Shown: positions 54,823 to 63,777, counted from the stretch's first letter. The stretch is DNA of 64,000 nucleotides from Octadecabacter sp. B2R22 (GCF_018861045.1 NZ_JAHKQJ010000007.1:124001-188000), one strand, 5' to 3'. The notes: generated from the sequence alone by a model not told the origin. Program-made: numbers and translations.

Positions 54823-55314
54823 TCAGACGCGAAGGGAGAGGGCCAAAAGCCCACCCCCCGCCAAAAGAACAGCAACTCCTGAAAACGCAGTACGGATATG
54901 GTTCCAAAGCAGCCAAGGTGCAGAATACTCTGCCCAGATTTGCGCGGCGGCGGTTGGATCATCAGGGATTATGATTTGCGCCAAAGCTTCGTTCATCGGC
55001 ACGTTCACGAGCATCGTCAGGATCAACCCGCCACTCAGGTAAATGATTGCTGCGGCGCCAAATGCAAATGCTGCGGGTTTGGTTGTGCCATAAGCCGACC
55101 ACGCCGACAGGGCGAGCAGAACAGGCGTCAGGAAGAATGCTGGAAAGAAGGCGGCGTTTCGTACCTGTGAATTGATGCCTTGCATAGCTTCGATGGCGGT
55201 GGCGGGGGCCACGACATCCAACCCCCACATGGCCGAAACCGAATAGGCATAGAAAAATCCAAAGATCGCAGCGGTAAACAGCAGAGCGACTAGGGCGAGG
55301 AGATTGGTAAGCAT
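54823..55314 (-). CDS. DUF1772 (anthrone-oxygenase-like) membrane protein
   Basis: This 163-residue protein has about four hydrophobic helices and DUF1772 features: LLFTAAIFGFFYAYSVSAMWGL near the start (in two blocks), AIEAMQGINSQVRNAAFFPA, and VPMNEALAQI with WNHIRTAFSGVAVL late. Some relatives act as anthrone oxygenases; here the substrate is unknown. The ATG at 55314 is chosen; the frame extends to 55347. It is divergent from the TetR gene with two operator-like repeats between, so it is likely that regulator's target. Confidence 0.85.
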   Translation of the reverse strand: MLTNLLALVALLFTAAIFGFFYAYSVSAMWGLDVVAPATAIEAMQGINSQVRNAAFFPAFFLTPVLLALSAWSAYGTTKPAAFAFGAAAIIYLSGGLILTMLVNVPMNEALAQIIIPDDPTAAAQIWAEYSAPWLLWNHIRTAFSGVAVLLAGGGLLALSLRV

Positions 55315-55327
55315 GTTATGTCCATTT

Positions 55328-55373
55328 CCGTAATTACAAATACGCATTTACAGTATCCGTAATTCTGAATACA
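55328..55373. promoter_or_regulatory. Two repeated operator-like sites between DUF1772 gene and TetR gene
   Basis: CCGTAATTACAAATACG (55328-55344) and CCGTAATTCTGAATACA (55357-55373) share CCGTAATTxxxAATAC, itself nearly an inverted repeat (CGTAATT / AATACG). They are 29 bases apart in the divergent promoter region, as expected for TetR-type autoregulation. Confidence 0.65.
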
Positions 55374-55393
55374 GATTCTGTCAAGGAGGCATC

Positions 55394-55978
55394 ATGCGAC
55401 CAGAAAATCGTGAAAAGCGCGAAGCGCAGATTGTCGAAGCGGCTTATGCGCTGCTCGAAGAAAAGGGGTTTGACGGGGTGTCGATGTTGGGCGTTGCCCG
55501 TGCGGCGAAAGCGTCCAATGAAACGTTGTACCGCTGGTATGGGGATAAGCAGGGGCTTTTTATGGCTCTTGTTGCACGCAACGTGGCGGAACTAGACGCG
55601 CACCTGAAAGTCGGAAACGGTGAACTTCGCGATGTGTTGGCAGGGTTCGGGCCTGCCTTGTTGGGCATGCTGCTGGGGCCGCGCGCTATTGCGCTAAATC
55701 GGGCGGCGGCAACGGATAGCTCGGGTGAGCTGGGGAAAGCGCTGGCAATTGGTGGGCGCGATGTTGTGCGGCCGCGTCTTGTTGACGTGATGGGCACGTT
55801 CCATGGCGAAAAGTCTGCATCTGAACTTTTCGCAATGGCTGAGCTCTATTTTACGCTTTTGATAGGTGACCTTCAAATCCGGCGTGTGACGGGCGTATTA
55901 CCGCCCTTGAACCCGCATGAAATTCAGGCGCGATCAGATGCAGCACTTGAAACCTTTTTGCGCATAGTTCTTGATTAG
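55394..55978 (+). CDS. TetR-family transcription regulator
   Basis: This 194-residue protein has a TetR HTH at about residues 8-55 (REKREAQIVEAAYALLEEKG, VARAAKASNETLYRWYGDKQ, LFMALVARN) and an all-helical ligand domain. The C-terminal region includes DLQIRRVTGVLPPLNP. It is divergent from the DUF1772 gene and probably represses it and itself through the repeated sites at 55328-55373. The inducer is unknown. The Tag-like glycosylase gene follows 25 bases later. Confidence 0.9.
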   Translation: MRPENREKREAQIVEAAYALLEEKGFDGVSMLGVARAAKASNETLYRWYGDKQGLFMALVARNVAELDAHLKVGNGELRDVLAGFGPALLGMLLGPRAIALNRAAATDSSGELGKALAIGGRDVVRPRLVDVMGTFHGEKSASELFAMAELYFTLLIGDLQIRRVTGVLPPLNPHEIQARSDAALETFLRIVLD

Positions 55979-56003
55979 GTGCGTTCACGGTGAGGACACT
56001 GAC

Positions 56004-56663
56004 ATGAGACATTTCGACGAGATTTTGGATATCGCCGCGGATCGCAAAGGCGGGCGTGGCGCGGTTCTGGATGGCATAGACCTGCCGAAATCCCGCGATG
56101 AGATCGCAGCAATTCCAGCGGAGGCCTTCCTCGCCTCCTTTGCCGAGGGGATTTTTCAAACAGGGCTGGCGTGGACTGTCGTCAAAAACAAATGGCCCGA
56201 TATCCTCGAGGCTTTTCACGGCTTTGATGTGCCCCGCATCGCGATGATGTCGGATGACTGGTTCTATGATCTGGTCGAAGACAAACGCGTCATCCGCAGC
56301 GCTCCGAAAATCCGCGCAATCCAGGAAAACGCCGTGATGATCCAAGAGGCCGGCGATTTCGGGGCCTTCATCGCTGACTGGCCACGCGAGGATTTCGCAG
56401 GGCTAATGCTCTGGTTAAAGAAAAACGGATCGCGCTTGGGCGGGTCAACGGGCAGCTACGCGTTACGTCGTCTTGGCGTCGACAGTTTCTTGCTCTCGCA
56501 CGACGTGGTCGCTCGGTTGGTCGCCGAAGGGGTCATCGACAAAGCGCCGACGTCACAAAAGGCAATGGCAGCAGTGCAGGGCGCGTTTAACACATGGGCG
56601 GAACAATCAGGCCGAGGGTTAACGGAAATCTCACGCGTGTTGGCGCAAAGTGTTGATGGGTGA
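56004..56663 (+). CDS. DNA-3-methyladenine glycosylase I-like protein
   Basis: This 219-residue protein resembles the alphaproteobacterial Tag-like glycosylase branch: FDEILDIAADRKGGRGA, GIFQTGLAWTVVKNKWPDIL, FDVPRIAMMSDDWFYDL, KIRAIQENAVMIQEAG, LGGSTGSYALRRLGVDSFLL. Tag removes 3-methyladenine from DNA. The typical zinc-binding Cys/His residues of E. coli Tag are not obvious, so activity is uncertain. The ATG at 56004 is preferred to an upstream frame. It follows tetR by 25 bases. Confidence 0.78.
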   Translation: MRHFDEILDIAADRKGGRGAVLDGIDLPKSRDEIAAIPAEAFLASFAEGIFQTGLAWTVVKNKWPDILEAFHGFDVPRIAMMSDDWFYDLVEDKRVIRSAPKIRAIQENAVMIQEAGDFGAFIADWPREDFAGLMLWLKKNGSRLGGSTGSYALRRLGVDSFLLSHDVVARLVAEGVIDKAPTSQKAMAAVQGAFNTWAEQSGRGLTEISRVLAQSVDG

Positions 56664-56696
56664 CGTCCGTCGCACTTCGGACGAACGTCGATTGAT

Positions 56697-57107
56697 CTAG
56701 GACGCCGCGAACACCGAATAGGCCATGATCAGGACGCAAACATAGCCAAGCACAAAAATGATCGGGCGCAGCGGGAGCTTCGCAAGACCCGTGATCATGC
56801 CGACAGCATGGGCGATGCGCAGCCAGAAAAACGCAATCGCAGTCCAATATGTCAGGGAAGTAAAGCCATCCAACCCGTCGATGATCAGCACAAGGATCGC
56901 AAACGGAAATGCCTGCTCCAGAAGGTTGAGGTGTGCCCTAAACGCGCGGTGCACCCAGGGCTTCATCTTCGTCACGTCATGAGGGCGAGTGAACCCGTCT
57001 ACTGCGCCTTCGTCGTTGTTTGAGCCGACGATAAACGGAATCCACAATGACGCCGCAAGGATCATTAGGCAGGTCAGTATGCCAAGTTCGGTTGGGAAAT
57101 TATCCAT
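56697..57107 (-). CDS. MAPEG-family membrane protein
   Basis: This 136-residue protein has four hydrophobic helices and MAPEG features: the conserved loop WVHRAFRAHLNLLEQAFPF and FWLRIAHAVGMITGLA. MAPEG proteins include membrane glutathione transferases; bacterial members are poorly characterised. It lies 12 bases downstream of the ArsR-SRPBCC gene on the same strand, so they are likely co-transcribed. Confidence 0.87.
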   Translation of the reverse strand: MDNFPTELGILTCLMILAASLWIPFIVGSNNDEGAVDGFTRPHDVTKMKPWVHRAFRAHLNLLEQAFPFAILVLIIDGLDGFTSLTYWTAIAFFWLRIAHAVGMITGLAKLPLRPIIFVLGYVCVLIMAYSVFAAS

Positions 57108-57119
57108 GAGTTTAGTTCC

Positions 57120-57863
57120 TTACATTACCGCCTTAAGCGGTTCACCAGTTTCAAGAAATGATTTGAGAGATGCCGCCAATCGCGCCCAACCTTCGGCAAA
57201 GCCGTCTTGGCCAGGTGCCATATCGTAGTGCTCGATTGTCAGCTTGCAGGTGTCGCCTTGCGGTTCGATCAAATAAACCATGTGGCTGGGCGGAGCGTCG
57301 GGGCCCATGAACAAGGGTTCAAATGTCATCGCGATTTTGGATTTAGGATCAAGCGCCGTTGTGACCTGCCGCAACATCGCTTCGCCGTGCGGCAGGATAA
57401 AGGTCGTTTCCCCGCCCACGGCTGCGTTGCCTTGCACCGTGTTACAAGCGAAATGGTATCGCGCCATATCATCGGCTTGGGTTAGGGCATCCCAAAGGGC
57501 GTCTTGGGTGCAGCGTATAAAGGTTTGCATCATAAAATCGGGTTTTGACATCGACGTGTCCTTTTCAAGTTTGGCTTTGAGATCGGAAAGGGCCTTGGCT
57601 TGTGGTTGCAGAAATGGTGCGACCCAGCGGTCCATGACGTCCTGCAGGGGCAGTGCGTTGAGGTAGTGATGTTTGAAACGTCCTGATTTGCGCGTGACGA
57701 TAAGGTTGGCATCCTCGAGCAGCTTGAGGTGCTTCATGACCCCAAACCGTGACATCGCCAGCGAGGCCTCTAGCTCCGTGAGCGTCTGACCATCGCGGCG
57801 GCGCAGTGCATCAAGCAATTCGCGGCGGGTTGGATCAGAAAGGGCTTTGAAGATATGTTCCAT
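57120..57863 (-). CDS. ArsR-type HTH fused to an SRPBCC (AHSA1-like) domain
   Basis: This 247-residue protein has an N-terminal ArsR-type winged HTH (IFKALSDPTRRELLDALRRR, MSRFGVMKHLKLLEDANLIV, GRFKHHYLN) in residues 1-95. A C-terminal SRPBCC/AHSA1 domain follows (FIRCTQDALWDALTQADDMARY, VYLIEPQGDTCKLTIEHYDM, GWARLAASLKSFLETGE). No metal-binding Cys pair of ArsR type is seen, so it is probably not a metal sensor but a small-molecule sensor, which is inference. A MAPEG gene follows. Confidence 0.9.
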   Translation of the reverse strand: MEHIFKALSDPTRRELLDALRRRDGQTLTELEASLAMSRFGVMKHLKLLEDANLIVTRKSGRFKHHYLNALPLQDVMDRWVAPFLQPQAKALSDLKAKLEKDTSMSKPDFMMQTFIRCTQDALWDALTQADDMARYHFACNTVQGNAAVGGETTFILPHGEAMLRQVTTALDPKSKIAMTFEPLFMGPDAPPSHMVYLIEPQGDTCKLTIEHYDMAPGQDGFAEGWARLAASLKSFLETGEPLKAVM

Positions 57864-57968
57864 GAAGACTTTATACGTGAGTAATTAGTCACGTGACAAT
57901 AGGGTAACATGATTTACCTCGTGTTGCGACTGCGTTAAGATAGCCGTGACATTTAGTAGAGCTTTGAA

Positions 57969-58718
57969 ATGACTGATGCATTCACAACCACCAAGGGGCG
58001 CGAAATCGCCTATCATCTGACTGCAGGGCAGGGCCCAGCCGTGGTGTTCTTGGGCGGTTTCAAGTCGGATATGGCCGGCACAAAGGCCGTTTTTCTTGAA
58101 GATTGGGCAAAGAATCAGGGCCGCGCGTTTCTGCGGTTCGACTATTCGGGCCACGGTGAAAGCAGCGAAGCCTTTGAGGATGGCTGTATCGGCGATTGGT
58201 TTGAAGATGCCTGTGAAGCGATCGCGCTGATTGATGGTCCGTTGGTCTTGGTTGGGTCCAGCATGGGCGGCTGGATTTCACTGCAAATTGCGCGCGCGCT
58301 TCCCGAACGGGTCGCAGGGCTTGTCGGGATCGCAGCTGCGCCTGATTTTACAGAAGACGGGTTCTGGGGCAATTTCACGGATGCGCAAAAGCTAGAATTG
58401 GAAAGTGATGGTAAGGTCGCGCTGCCGTCTGATTACGGCGACCCATATATCATCACCAAACGCCTGATTGAGGAAGGCCGTGACAGGTTGGTTTTGCGCA
58501 CGCCATTATCGCTGCCGTTTTCCGTGCGGTTCTTACAAGGCACGGCGGATACATCCGTTACCACTACAACTGCGATCCAGCTTTTGGACCACGCGCAAAG
58601 TCCGGATATGCGGCTCACGCTTGTGGACGGTGCAGATCATTCGTTTTCGACGCCAGAGTGTTTGCCGCTGATCACCCAAGCGATTGAGGATGTGACCCTA
58701 CGTTCCGCTATGGATTGA
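57969..58718 (+). CDS. Alpha/beta hydrolase (ABHD10-like)
   Basis: This 249-residue protein has the hydrolase nucleophile elbow GSSMGGW (Ser about residue 98), an oxyanion strand VVFLGGFKSDMAG, RFDYSGHGESS and a late GADHSF with the catalytic His. It is most like the ABHD10/thioesterase-like branch. The substrate is unknown. It is divergent from the ArsR-SRPBCC gene across a 105-base gap. A carrier gene follows 48 bases later. Confidence 0.85.
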   Translation: MTDAFTTTKGREIAYHLTAGQGPAVVFLGGFKSDMAGTKAVFLEDWAKNQGRAFLRFDYSGHGESSEAFEDGCIGDWFEDACEAIALIDGPLVLVGSSMGGWISLQIARALPERVAGLVGIAAAPDFTEDGFWGNFTDAQKLELESDGKVALPSDYGDPYIITKRLIEEGRDRLVLRTPLSLPFSVRFLQGTADTSVTTTTAIQLLDHAQSPDMRLTLVDGADHSFSTPECLPLITQAIEDVTLRSAMD

Positions 58719-58766
58719 TCGGGTCATCTGGCTAAGGTCCCCACATTATCCTTGGGAGGGGGCAGC

Positions 58767-60110
58767 ATGGCATTATCACTCGGGCAAAAGGCGGGCTGGG
58801 GTCTGGCGGATATGGGCGTTGTCGTTTTCGTAGTGGTCAAACAGCTTTTGGTATTTGCTTATTTGACGTCCGTCTTGGGTGTCCCAGTAGAAATAGCCGG
58901 TCTAGCGACGACAGGCGTGTTGATATTTGACATGATCACTGACCCGCTGATCGGCTATCTGAGTGACCGCACGCACAGCCGGTGGGGCAGGCGCGCACCT
59001 TGGATGGTTGTAGGCGCGGTTGTGATGTCGGTCGGAATGGTGGGCCTGTTTTCGGTCCCAGACGGCATGACGGGTGTCGCGGCGCTGCCTTGGGTGTTGG
59101 GTTTCTTCGTGTTGGCGACCTTGGGGTTCACGATGGTGTCTATTCCTTATGGCGCGATGGCAGGCGAGGTCACGAAAGACCCGACAGAACGATCAGCAAT
59201 GACCGCTTGGCGTATGGGGTTTGCCTCGGTTGGTATCTTGATCGGCGGCGCGCTTATCCCCGGTATTGCCGCCAATGAGGGGTATTCCGTAGCCGCGTTG
59301 AAAGTGAGCCCGCTGATTATCGGTGCGATTTGGCTGTCCGTTTTCGCAACGCGGCGCGCTCCTCGGGTTTCCAAACCGTCCAGCGTTAGTCCGGTCCGGA
59401 TGCTTTCATTGGTGGCGTCCAACCGCGCGTTTGTGATCCTTGCAGCCCTTTATGGCGTCATGACTTTGGCGATCGCTCTGATCACTGCAGGCTTGCCATT
59501 TGCGGCCATCTATTTGGTGACAGACACAGGTGATACGCTGCTGTCGGGTGCGGCTAAGGCGTTGAGCGTGCTAAGCCTTATGTTTGCGGCCTTTACTGTC
59601 GGATCAATTCTAAGCCAAGCCGGTTGGGTCTTTGCGTCTGCCAAGCTTGGAAAAGTAGGCGCTTTGGTCCTTGGGCTTTGCCTGTATATTGCGCTGCTTT
59701 ACGGCCTGTTTTTGGTTCTTCCGTCCGTGAACGTTACGGCCGTAGCTGGGATGTTCGTGCTGGCCGGGATGACGAACGGATCGTATCAGCAGATCCCTTG
59801 GGCGATGTATCCCGACCTTATGGACGTCACGAGCAACGAAACAGGCGAAGCAATCGAGGGTGCATTTTCAGCGATCTGGCTGTTCGGACAGAAGGCGGCC
59901 AATGCAATCGCCCCCCTGATCCTCGGCTTGATTGTCGGCGCCTACGGTTGGGTAGAAACGACAGAGGGTATCGCAGAGCAGCCCGAAGCAGCCTTGAACG
60001 CGTTGCGCTGGGCGGTCACATTGGTGCCTGCTGCAATTTTGGCCCTTTCAGTTGTCCTGCTTTGGGGGTTTTATCGCCCCAAAGCGAAAAGGGTCCTAGA
60101 TGTCGTATGA
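58767..60110 (+). CDS. MFS carrier, glycoside-pentoside-hexuronide (GPH) type
   Basis: This 447-residue membrane protein has about twelve helices and GPH features: LGQKAGWGLADMGVVVFV at the N-terminus, DMITDPLIGYLSDRTHSRWGRRAPW, and the PYGAMAGEVTKDPTERSAMTAWRMG region (each cited in pieces). GPH carriers import sugars with Na+ or H+. The start at 58767 follows GGGAGGGGG. The substrate is unknown. Its end overlaps the following hydrolase gene by 11 bases. Confidence 0.88.
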   Translation: MALSLGQKAGWGLADMGVVVFVVVKQLLVFAYLTSVLGVPVEIAGLATTGVLIFDMITDPLIGYLSDRTHSRWGRRAPWMVVGAVVMSVGMVGLFSVPDGMTGVAALPWVLGFFVLATLGFTMVSIPYGAMAGEVTKDPTERSAMTAWRMGFASVGILIGGALIPGIAANEGYSVAALKVSPLIIGAIWLSVFATRRAPRVSKPSSVSPVRMLSLVASNRAFVILAALYGVMTLAIALITAGLPFAAIYLVTDTGDTLLSGAAKALSVLSLMFAAFTVGSILSQAGWVFASAKLGKVGALVLGLCLYIALLYGLFLVLPSVNVTAVAGMFVLAGMTNGSYQQIPWAMYPDLMDVTSNETGEAIEGAFSAIWLFGQKAANAIAPLILGLIVGAYGWVETTEGIAEQPEAALNALRWAVTLVPAAILALSVVLLWGFYRPKAKRVLDVV

Positions 60111-60966
60111 ATTGCCAGAACTTGCCGGTCTTGATGCCTATCTGAGCCAGAACGAAGCTGCCGTCGGAGGCATTCGTCCTGGTTGCGAAAAACAGATCAT
60201 CTGGGCGGATGGGCCCAAGAAGACAAAGGTCGGTGTGGTCTATGTCCACGGGTTTTCGGCCAGCTTGGGCGAAGTGCGCCCGCTTCCGGACCTGATCGCG
60301 AAGGCCTTTGGAGCGAACCTGTTTTATACGCGGCTTACAGGGCACGGTCAGGATGGGGCCGCGATGGGACGTGCAACGCTTGATGAATGGCACGCGGACG
60401 TCGCAGAAGCCTTGGACATCGGGGCTGCGATCGGGGACGAGGTCATCGTCATCGGGTGCTCGACTGGGTGCACATTGCTGACCAGCGCATTCGCGCGGGG
60501 GGCGGATGTGAAAGCCGTCGTTCACGTCTCTCCAAACTTCGGCTTACGCCATGTTTTCGCGGGGCTATTGCTGCGAATGCCCGGAATTCGAACATGGGGC
60601 CGCTTTGTTGTGGGCAAGAACATCTCGTTTGAACCGCGTTCGGATGCGCATGAGAAATACTGGACCATCAACTACGACACGCAGGCCGTGTTCACGATGG
60701 AAGATGCAGTTAGCGACGCCCTGAGCCAACCTATCGAATCCATCACAAGGCCTGCCTATTTCGCCCTGTGCGACGCGGATCGGGTCGTCCATCCTGCGAA
60801 GATACGGGCCGTTATGGCGCGCTGGGCGGGGCCGACGAAAGAAGACGTTCTTGTCCAAGGGCCCGACGACGACACAGACGGCCATGTCATGGCCGGCGAC
60901 GTCATGAGTCCGCGGCAAACCGCCCCTTTGGCGGACCGGATCATCACATGGTTGCGCGATCTGTAG
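60100..60966 (+). CDS. Alpha/beta hydrolase with GCSTG nucleophile elbow
   Basis: This 288-residue protein has GVVYVHGFSASLGEVRPL, LFYTRLTGHGQDGAAMG, the nucleophile elbow VIGCSTGCTLL and a late acidic region DDDTDGHVMAG with the likely catalytic His. It is a typical esterase/lipase-type fold, perhaps acting on membrane-derived substrates. It overlaps the MFS gene by 11 bases and is followed by another hydrolase after 72 bases, so the three may form one transcript. Confidence 0.85.
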   Translation: MSYELPELAGLDAYLSQNEAAVGGIRPGCEKQIIWADGPKKTKVGVVYVHGFSASLGEVRPLPDLIAKAFGANLFYTRLTGHGQDGAAMGRATLDEWHADVAEALDIGAAIGDEVIVIGCSTGCTLLTSAFARGADVKAVVHVSPNFGLRHVFAGLLLRMPGIRTWGRFVVGKNISFEPRSDAHEKYWTINYDTQAVFTMEDAVSDALSQPIESITRPAYFALCDADRVVHPAKIRAVMARWAGPTKEDVLVQGPDDDTDGHVMAGDVMSPRQTAPLADRIITWLRDL

Positions 60967-61038
60967 ATTTGGGTTGCGTCTGGGCGCTTGGCATGAACAA
61001 TCATTCAAAACAGGCAACCGGATAGACAGAAAGAAGCT

Positions 61039-61749
61039 ATGGCCGAACCCCTTATTCTATTGCCAGGTATGATGTCGGACGCGCGCGTCTGGGCGACACA
61101 ATTGACGGTGATGAGCTATGAACGTCCGGTCACGATTGCGCCCGTCTGCGTTGGCGACCGCATAGAAGAGATCGCGTCCGGCTTGCTGTCTTCGTTGCCT
61201 TCAAAATTCGCGCTTTGTGGGCATGGATTGGGGGGGGCGATTGCCCTTGAATTGGTGCGCCGTGCGCCCGAACGGGTGATCCGGTTGGCGCTGATTGGGA
61301 CAAACCCTTTATCGGACACCCCGCAAGAAGCCGCTGATCGCGAACCGCGTATGATTGGCGCGAAATCCGGACGGTTCGAGACGTTACTGGAAACGGATAT
61401 TTTGCCACGCCATGTCGGGCAGGGGCCATTGCGTGCCCATGCGATGGCGGAACTACAAGAAATGGCGCTGTCGCTTGGCCCAGATGTCTACGCACGTCAG
61501 GAACGGGCGATGCAGCGGCGGCGTGACCAGCAGTCGACCTTGCGACGCATTACCCAACCGACTTTGGTTCTGGCGGGGGGGGACGACAAAATCGTGCCCT
61601 TGAAACGCCAAGAATTCTTGGCCGAGCTTATTCCATACGCCAAGCTGGCTGTTCTCGACGGGGTCGGGCACATGACGATGCTGGAAGACCCCGAAGGCAC
61701 CGCAGAGGCGTTATTCGCTTGGATGCAGCAACCGTTGGTTCTGCGTTAA
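61039..61749 (+). CDS. Alpha/beta hydrolase-like protein lacking the nucleophile Ser
   Basis: This 236-residue protein has hydrolase-fold features (LILLPGMMSDARVWATQL, FALCGHGLGGAIALELVRR, GGDDKIVPL, DGVGHMTMLE with the usual His). The nucleophile elbow reads Gly-His-Gly-Leu-Gly, so residue 63, normally Ser, is Gly. If the alignment is right the enzyme is inactive as an esterase, or uses another chemistry. The adjacent residues that normally flank the Ser are otherwise intact. It lies next to two other hydrolase genes. Confidence 0.78.
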   Translation: MAEPLILLPGMMSDARVWATQLTVMSYERPVTIAPVCVGDRIEEIASGLLSSLPSKFALCGHGLGGAIALELVRRAPERVIRLALIGTNPLSDTPQEAADREPRMIGAKSGRFETLLETDILPRHVGQGPLRAHAMAELQEMALSLGPDVYARQERAMQRRRDQQSTLRRITQPTLVLAGGDDKIVPLKRQEFLAELIPYAKLAVLDGVGHMTMLEDPEGTAEALFAWMQQPLVLR

Positions 61750-61754
61750 ACTGG

Positions 61755-62327
61755 CTAGGTTTGTCGTACGCGCGCGCGTTCTTGCGCGGTGAGCTGTTTG
61801 ATCGAGGTGATTGTTTCACCTGTTGCATCAAAGAATGGCGTATTTCGCCAAGCGCCCGAAATACGCGCCCAGATGGTGCGGCGGGCGAAACCAGCGATGA
61901 AACCTACGAACCCTTTGGTTTTTGATTTGCCGTTGGGCATAGGCTTGAATGCAAAAGCAACAGCAGGGCCCAAGGCGTCGGGGGTGCTAAAGCGTTCGGT
62001 ATTGATGCTTGCAAAGGCCCATTTGGGGCTGTCCAGCGTGTTGAACATTGGTGAGCCGCAACAGGGCGCATACCAGCGCAGCAAGCGCCCTTTTTTCCAT
62101 TTGAACACGCGAAGACTAGCGAGCCCCGTGGCGAAATCTATCCGGTCTGGAGTGGTCTGATAGTAGTGGATGCCATTTGGAGTCGGTGTGACATCTCCTG
62201 CCCAAACGGCAGCTTGTCTGCAATCAGCGCAATAGCAACGCAAATGCCCACCCGACCTTGGACGAATGTCGCGCAAAACGCCCCTTACTGCTCCGCAAGA
62301 ACAGGTAAAAGGAACGTCTTTTGACAT
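61755..62327 (-). CDS. GFA-like zinc protein (probably DUF6151)
   Basis: This 190-residue protein has the Cys pattern FTCSCGAVRG, RCYCADCRQ and APCCGSPMF, like glutathione-dependent formaldehyde-activating (GFA) proteins, which hold one or two Zn ions. It is probably the DUF6151 branch, from memory. It has no obvious membrane segment. The function is unknown. It converges on the hydrolase gene six bases away and follows phaZ on the same strand by four bases. Confidence 0.8.
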   Translation of the reverse strand: MSKDVPFTCSCGAVRGVLRDIRPRSGGHLRCYCADCRQAAVWAGDVTPTPNGIHYYQTTPDRIDFATGLASLRVFKWKKGRLLRWYAPCCGSPMFNTLDSPKWAFASINTERFSTPDALGPAVAFAFKPMPNGKSKTKGFVGFIAGFARRTIWARISGAWRNTPFFDATGETITSIKQLTAQERARVRQT

Positions 62328-62330
62328 GGG

Positions 62331-63629
62331 TTAGCTCGCTTTATCGACCGCGTTCTTGTTCGCAGGTTTTTTGACGGCTTTTGCCGGTTTCGTGGGGGCT
62401 TCAGAATTTGCGTCAATGAAGTCCAGAACCAGCGGGCGGATGTTGTTGCGCCAGCTTTTGCCTGCGAAAATCCCGTAGTGACCCGCGCCCGGTTCGAGGT
62501 GGGACGCTTTCTTGCTGTCTGGCAAACCGGTCAAAAGGTCCAACGCCGCCAAACATTGGCCCGGCGCAGAGATGTCATCATTTTCGCCTTCAACGATCTT
62601 TACCGCAACGGTTGTTACCTTTGCGAAGTCGACCTTGTGGCCTTCCACGGTAAAGGAATTTGTCGCGATTTCACGGTTCTTGAAGACCCGCTCAACTGTA
62701 GAAAGGTAGAATTCCGCAGTCATATCCATGACGGCAAGGTATTCATCATAGAACGCATTGTGCTTGTCGTGTTCGGAGCCTTCGCCCTTTGCAACAGCCA
62801 TGATCTGGTTCTGGAAGGCCTTGCTGTGCATTTCGCTGTTCATGGAAATGAACGATGCCAGTTGCAACAGACCCGGATAAACCATGCGGCCCACACCTGG
62901 GTACTTAAAGCCAACGCGCTGGATCATGGTTTCTTCGAGCTGGCCCATCGTCACAGAGCGGCCAAAGTCGGTGACTTCGGTGTGGTTCGCTTCTGGGTCG
63001 ACTGGGCCACCGATCAGCGTCAGGGAACGGGGCTGCGCCTCTGGGTCTTGCTCGGCAAGATAGGCCGTCGCCGCAAGGGTCAAAGGAACCGGCTGGCAGA
63101 CCGCAATAACATGCGTGTCGGGGCCCATTTCTTTCATGAATTCAGAAAGATAGAGTGTGTAATCTTCAACGTCGAACTTGCCCTCGGATACGGGAATGTC
63201 GCGGGCGTTGTGCCAATCGGTCGTGTAAACTTCACAATCGGGCAGCAGGGACATCACTGTTTTGCGCAGCAAAGTCGCGTAGTGGCCGGACATTGGCGCA
63301 ACCAGCAAAACTTTGCGTTTGCGTTCCTGACGACCAACCGCACAGAAATGGATGAGATCGCCAAAAGGCTTTTCGACGACTTTACGCACAAGAATTACGT
63401 GGTCTTTGCCGTCTTCCGCCGGAACGCTATCGATTCCCCAGTCAGGTTTTGTGACCATGCGGGAAAAGCTGCGCTCGGTGACTTCACCCCAAGCACGCAG
63501 CATTTCCATGCCGGGACCAGGCCACATTGCGACGGCAGGATAGGATGCCATGGCACGCGCAGAGGCACCTAACCATTCATTTGTGTTCCGAATAGTTTCC
63601 ATAACGTCATATGTTGCCATATACTTCAT
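62331..63629 (-). CDS. phaZ: Intracellular polyhydroxyalkanoate depolymerase
   Basis: This 432-residue enzyme mobilises stored polyhydroxybutyrate. It has the PhaZ features MASYPAVAMWPGPG, VLLVAPMSGHYATLL, TTDWHNARDIPVSEGKFD, the Cys nucleophile in HVIAVCQPVP (Cys178, corresponding to Cys183 of the Ralstonia enzyme), and the late EPGAGHYGIFAG with the catalytic His. The tail is basic (KPAKAVKKPANKNAVDKAS). It is divergent from phaC, the synthase, with 175 bases between. The ATG at 63629 is accepted; 63620 is an alternative. Confidence 0.93.
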   Translation of the reverse strand: MKYMATYDVMETIRNTNEWLGASARAMASYPAVAMWPGPGMEMLRAWGEVTERSFSRMVTKPDWGIDSVPAEDGKDHVILVRKVVEKPFGDLIHFCAVGRQERKRKVLLVAPMSGHYATLLRKTVMSLLPDCEVYTTDWHNARDIPVSEGKFDVEDYTLYLSEFMKEMGPDTHVIAVCQPVPLTLAATAYLAEQDPEAQPRSLTLIGGPVDPEANHTEVTDFGRSVTMGQLEETMIQRVGFKYPGVGRMVYPGLLQLASFISMNSEMHSKAFQNQIMAVAKGEGSEHDKHNAFYDEYLAVMDMTAEFYLSTVERVFKNREIATNSFTVEGHKVDFAKVTTVAVKIVEGENDDISAPGQCLAALDLLTGLPDSKKASHLEPGAGHYGIFAGKSWRNNIRPLVLDFIDANSEAPTKPAKAVKKPANKNAVDKAS

Positions 63630-63764
63630 GTGTTCGCGTCCCGAAGCTTGTGCCGCTACCTGACTGATGAAGGTCTGAACGACCTAAGCCTCGAAGCGCG
63701 ACGATATTGGTCACTTTGACCCGGCCCCCTGCTATTCGGGAGTGGGACTTAGAAAATGCTGCAA

Positions 63765-63777
63765 GTGCATAATGCAC
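63765..63777. promoter_or_regulatory. Palindrome GTGCAT-A-ATGCAC between phaZ and phaC
   Basis: The 6-1-6 palindrome at 63765-63777, preceded by TGCTGCAA, gives a TGC-rich region about 28 bases before the phaC ATG. PhaR repressors of PHA genes bind TGC-rich sites in this type of region, so it is a candidate operator; the match is by memory only. Confidence 0.5.

Noticed and set aside
62478-63572. 364-codon open frame on the + strand
   Set aside because: It lies wholly antisense to phaZ, which has clear motifs and a start. The translation shows no family feature.
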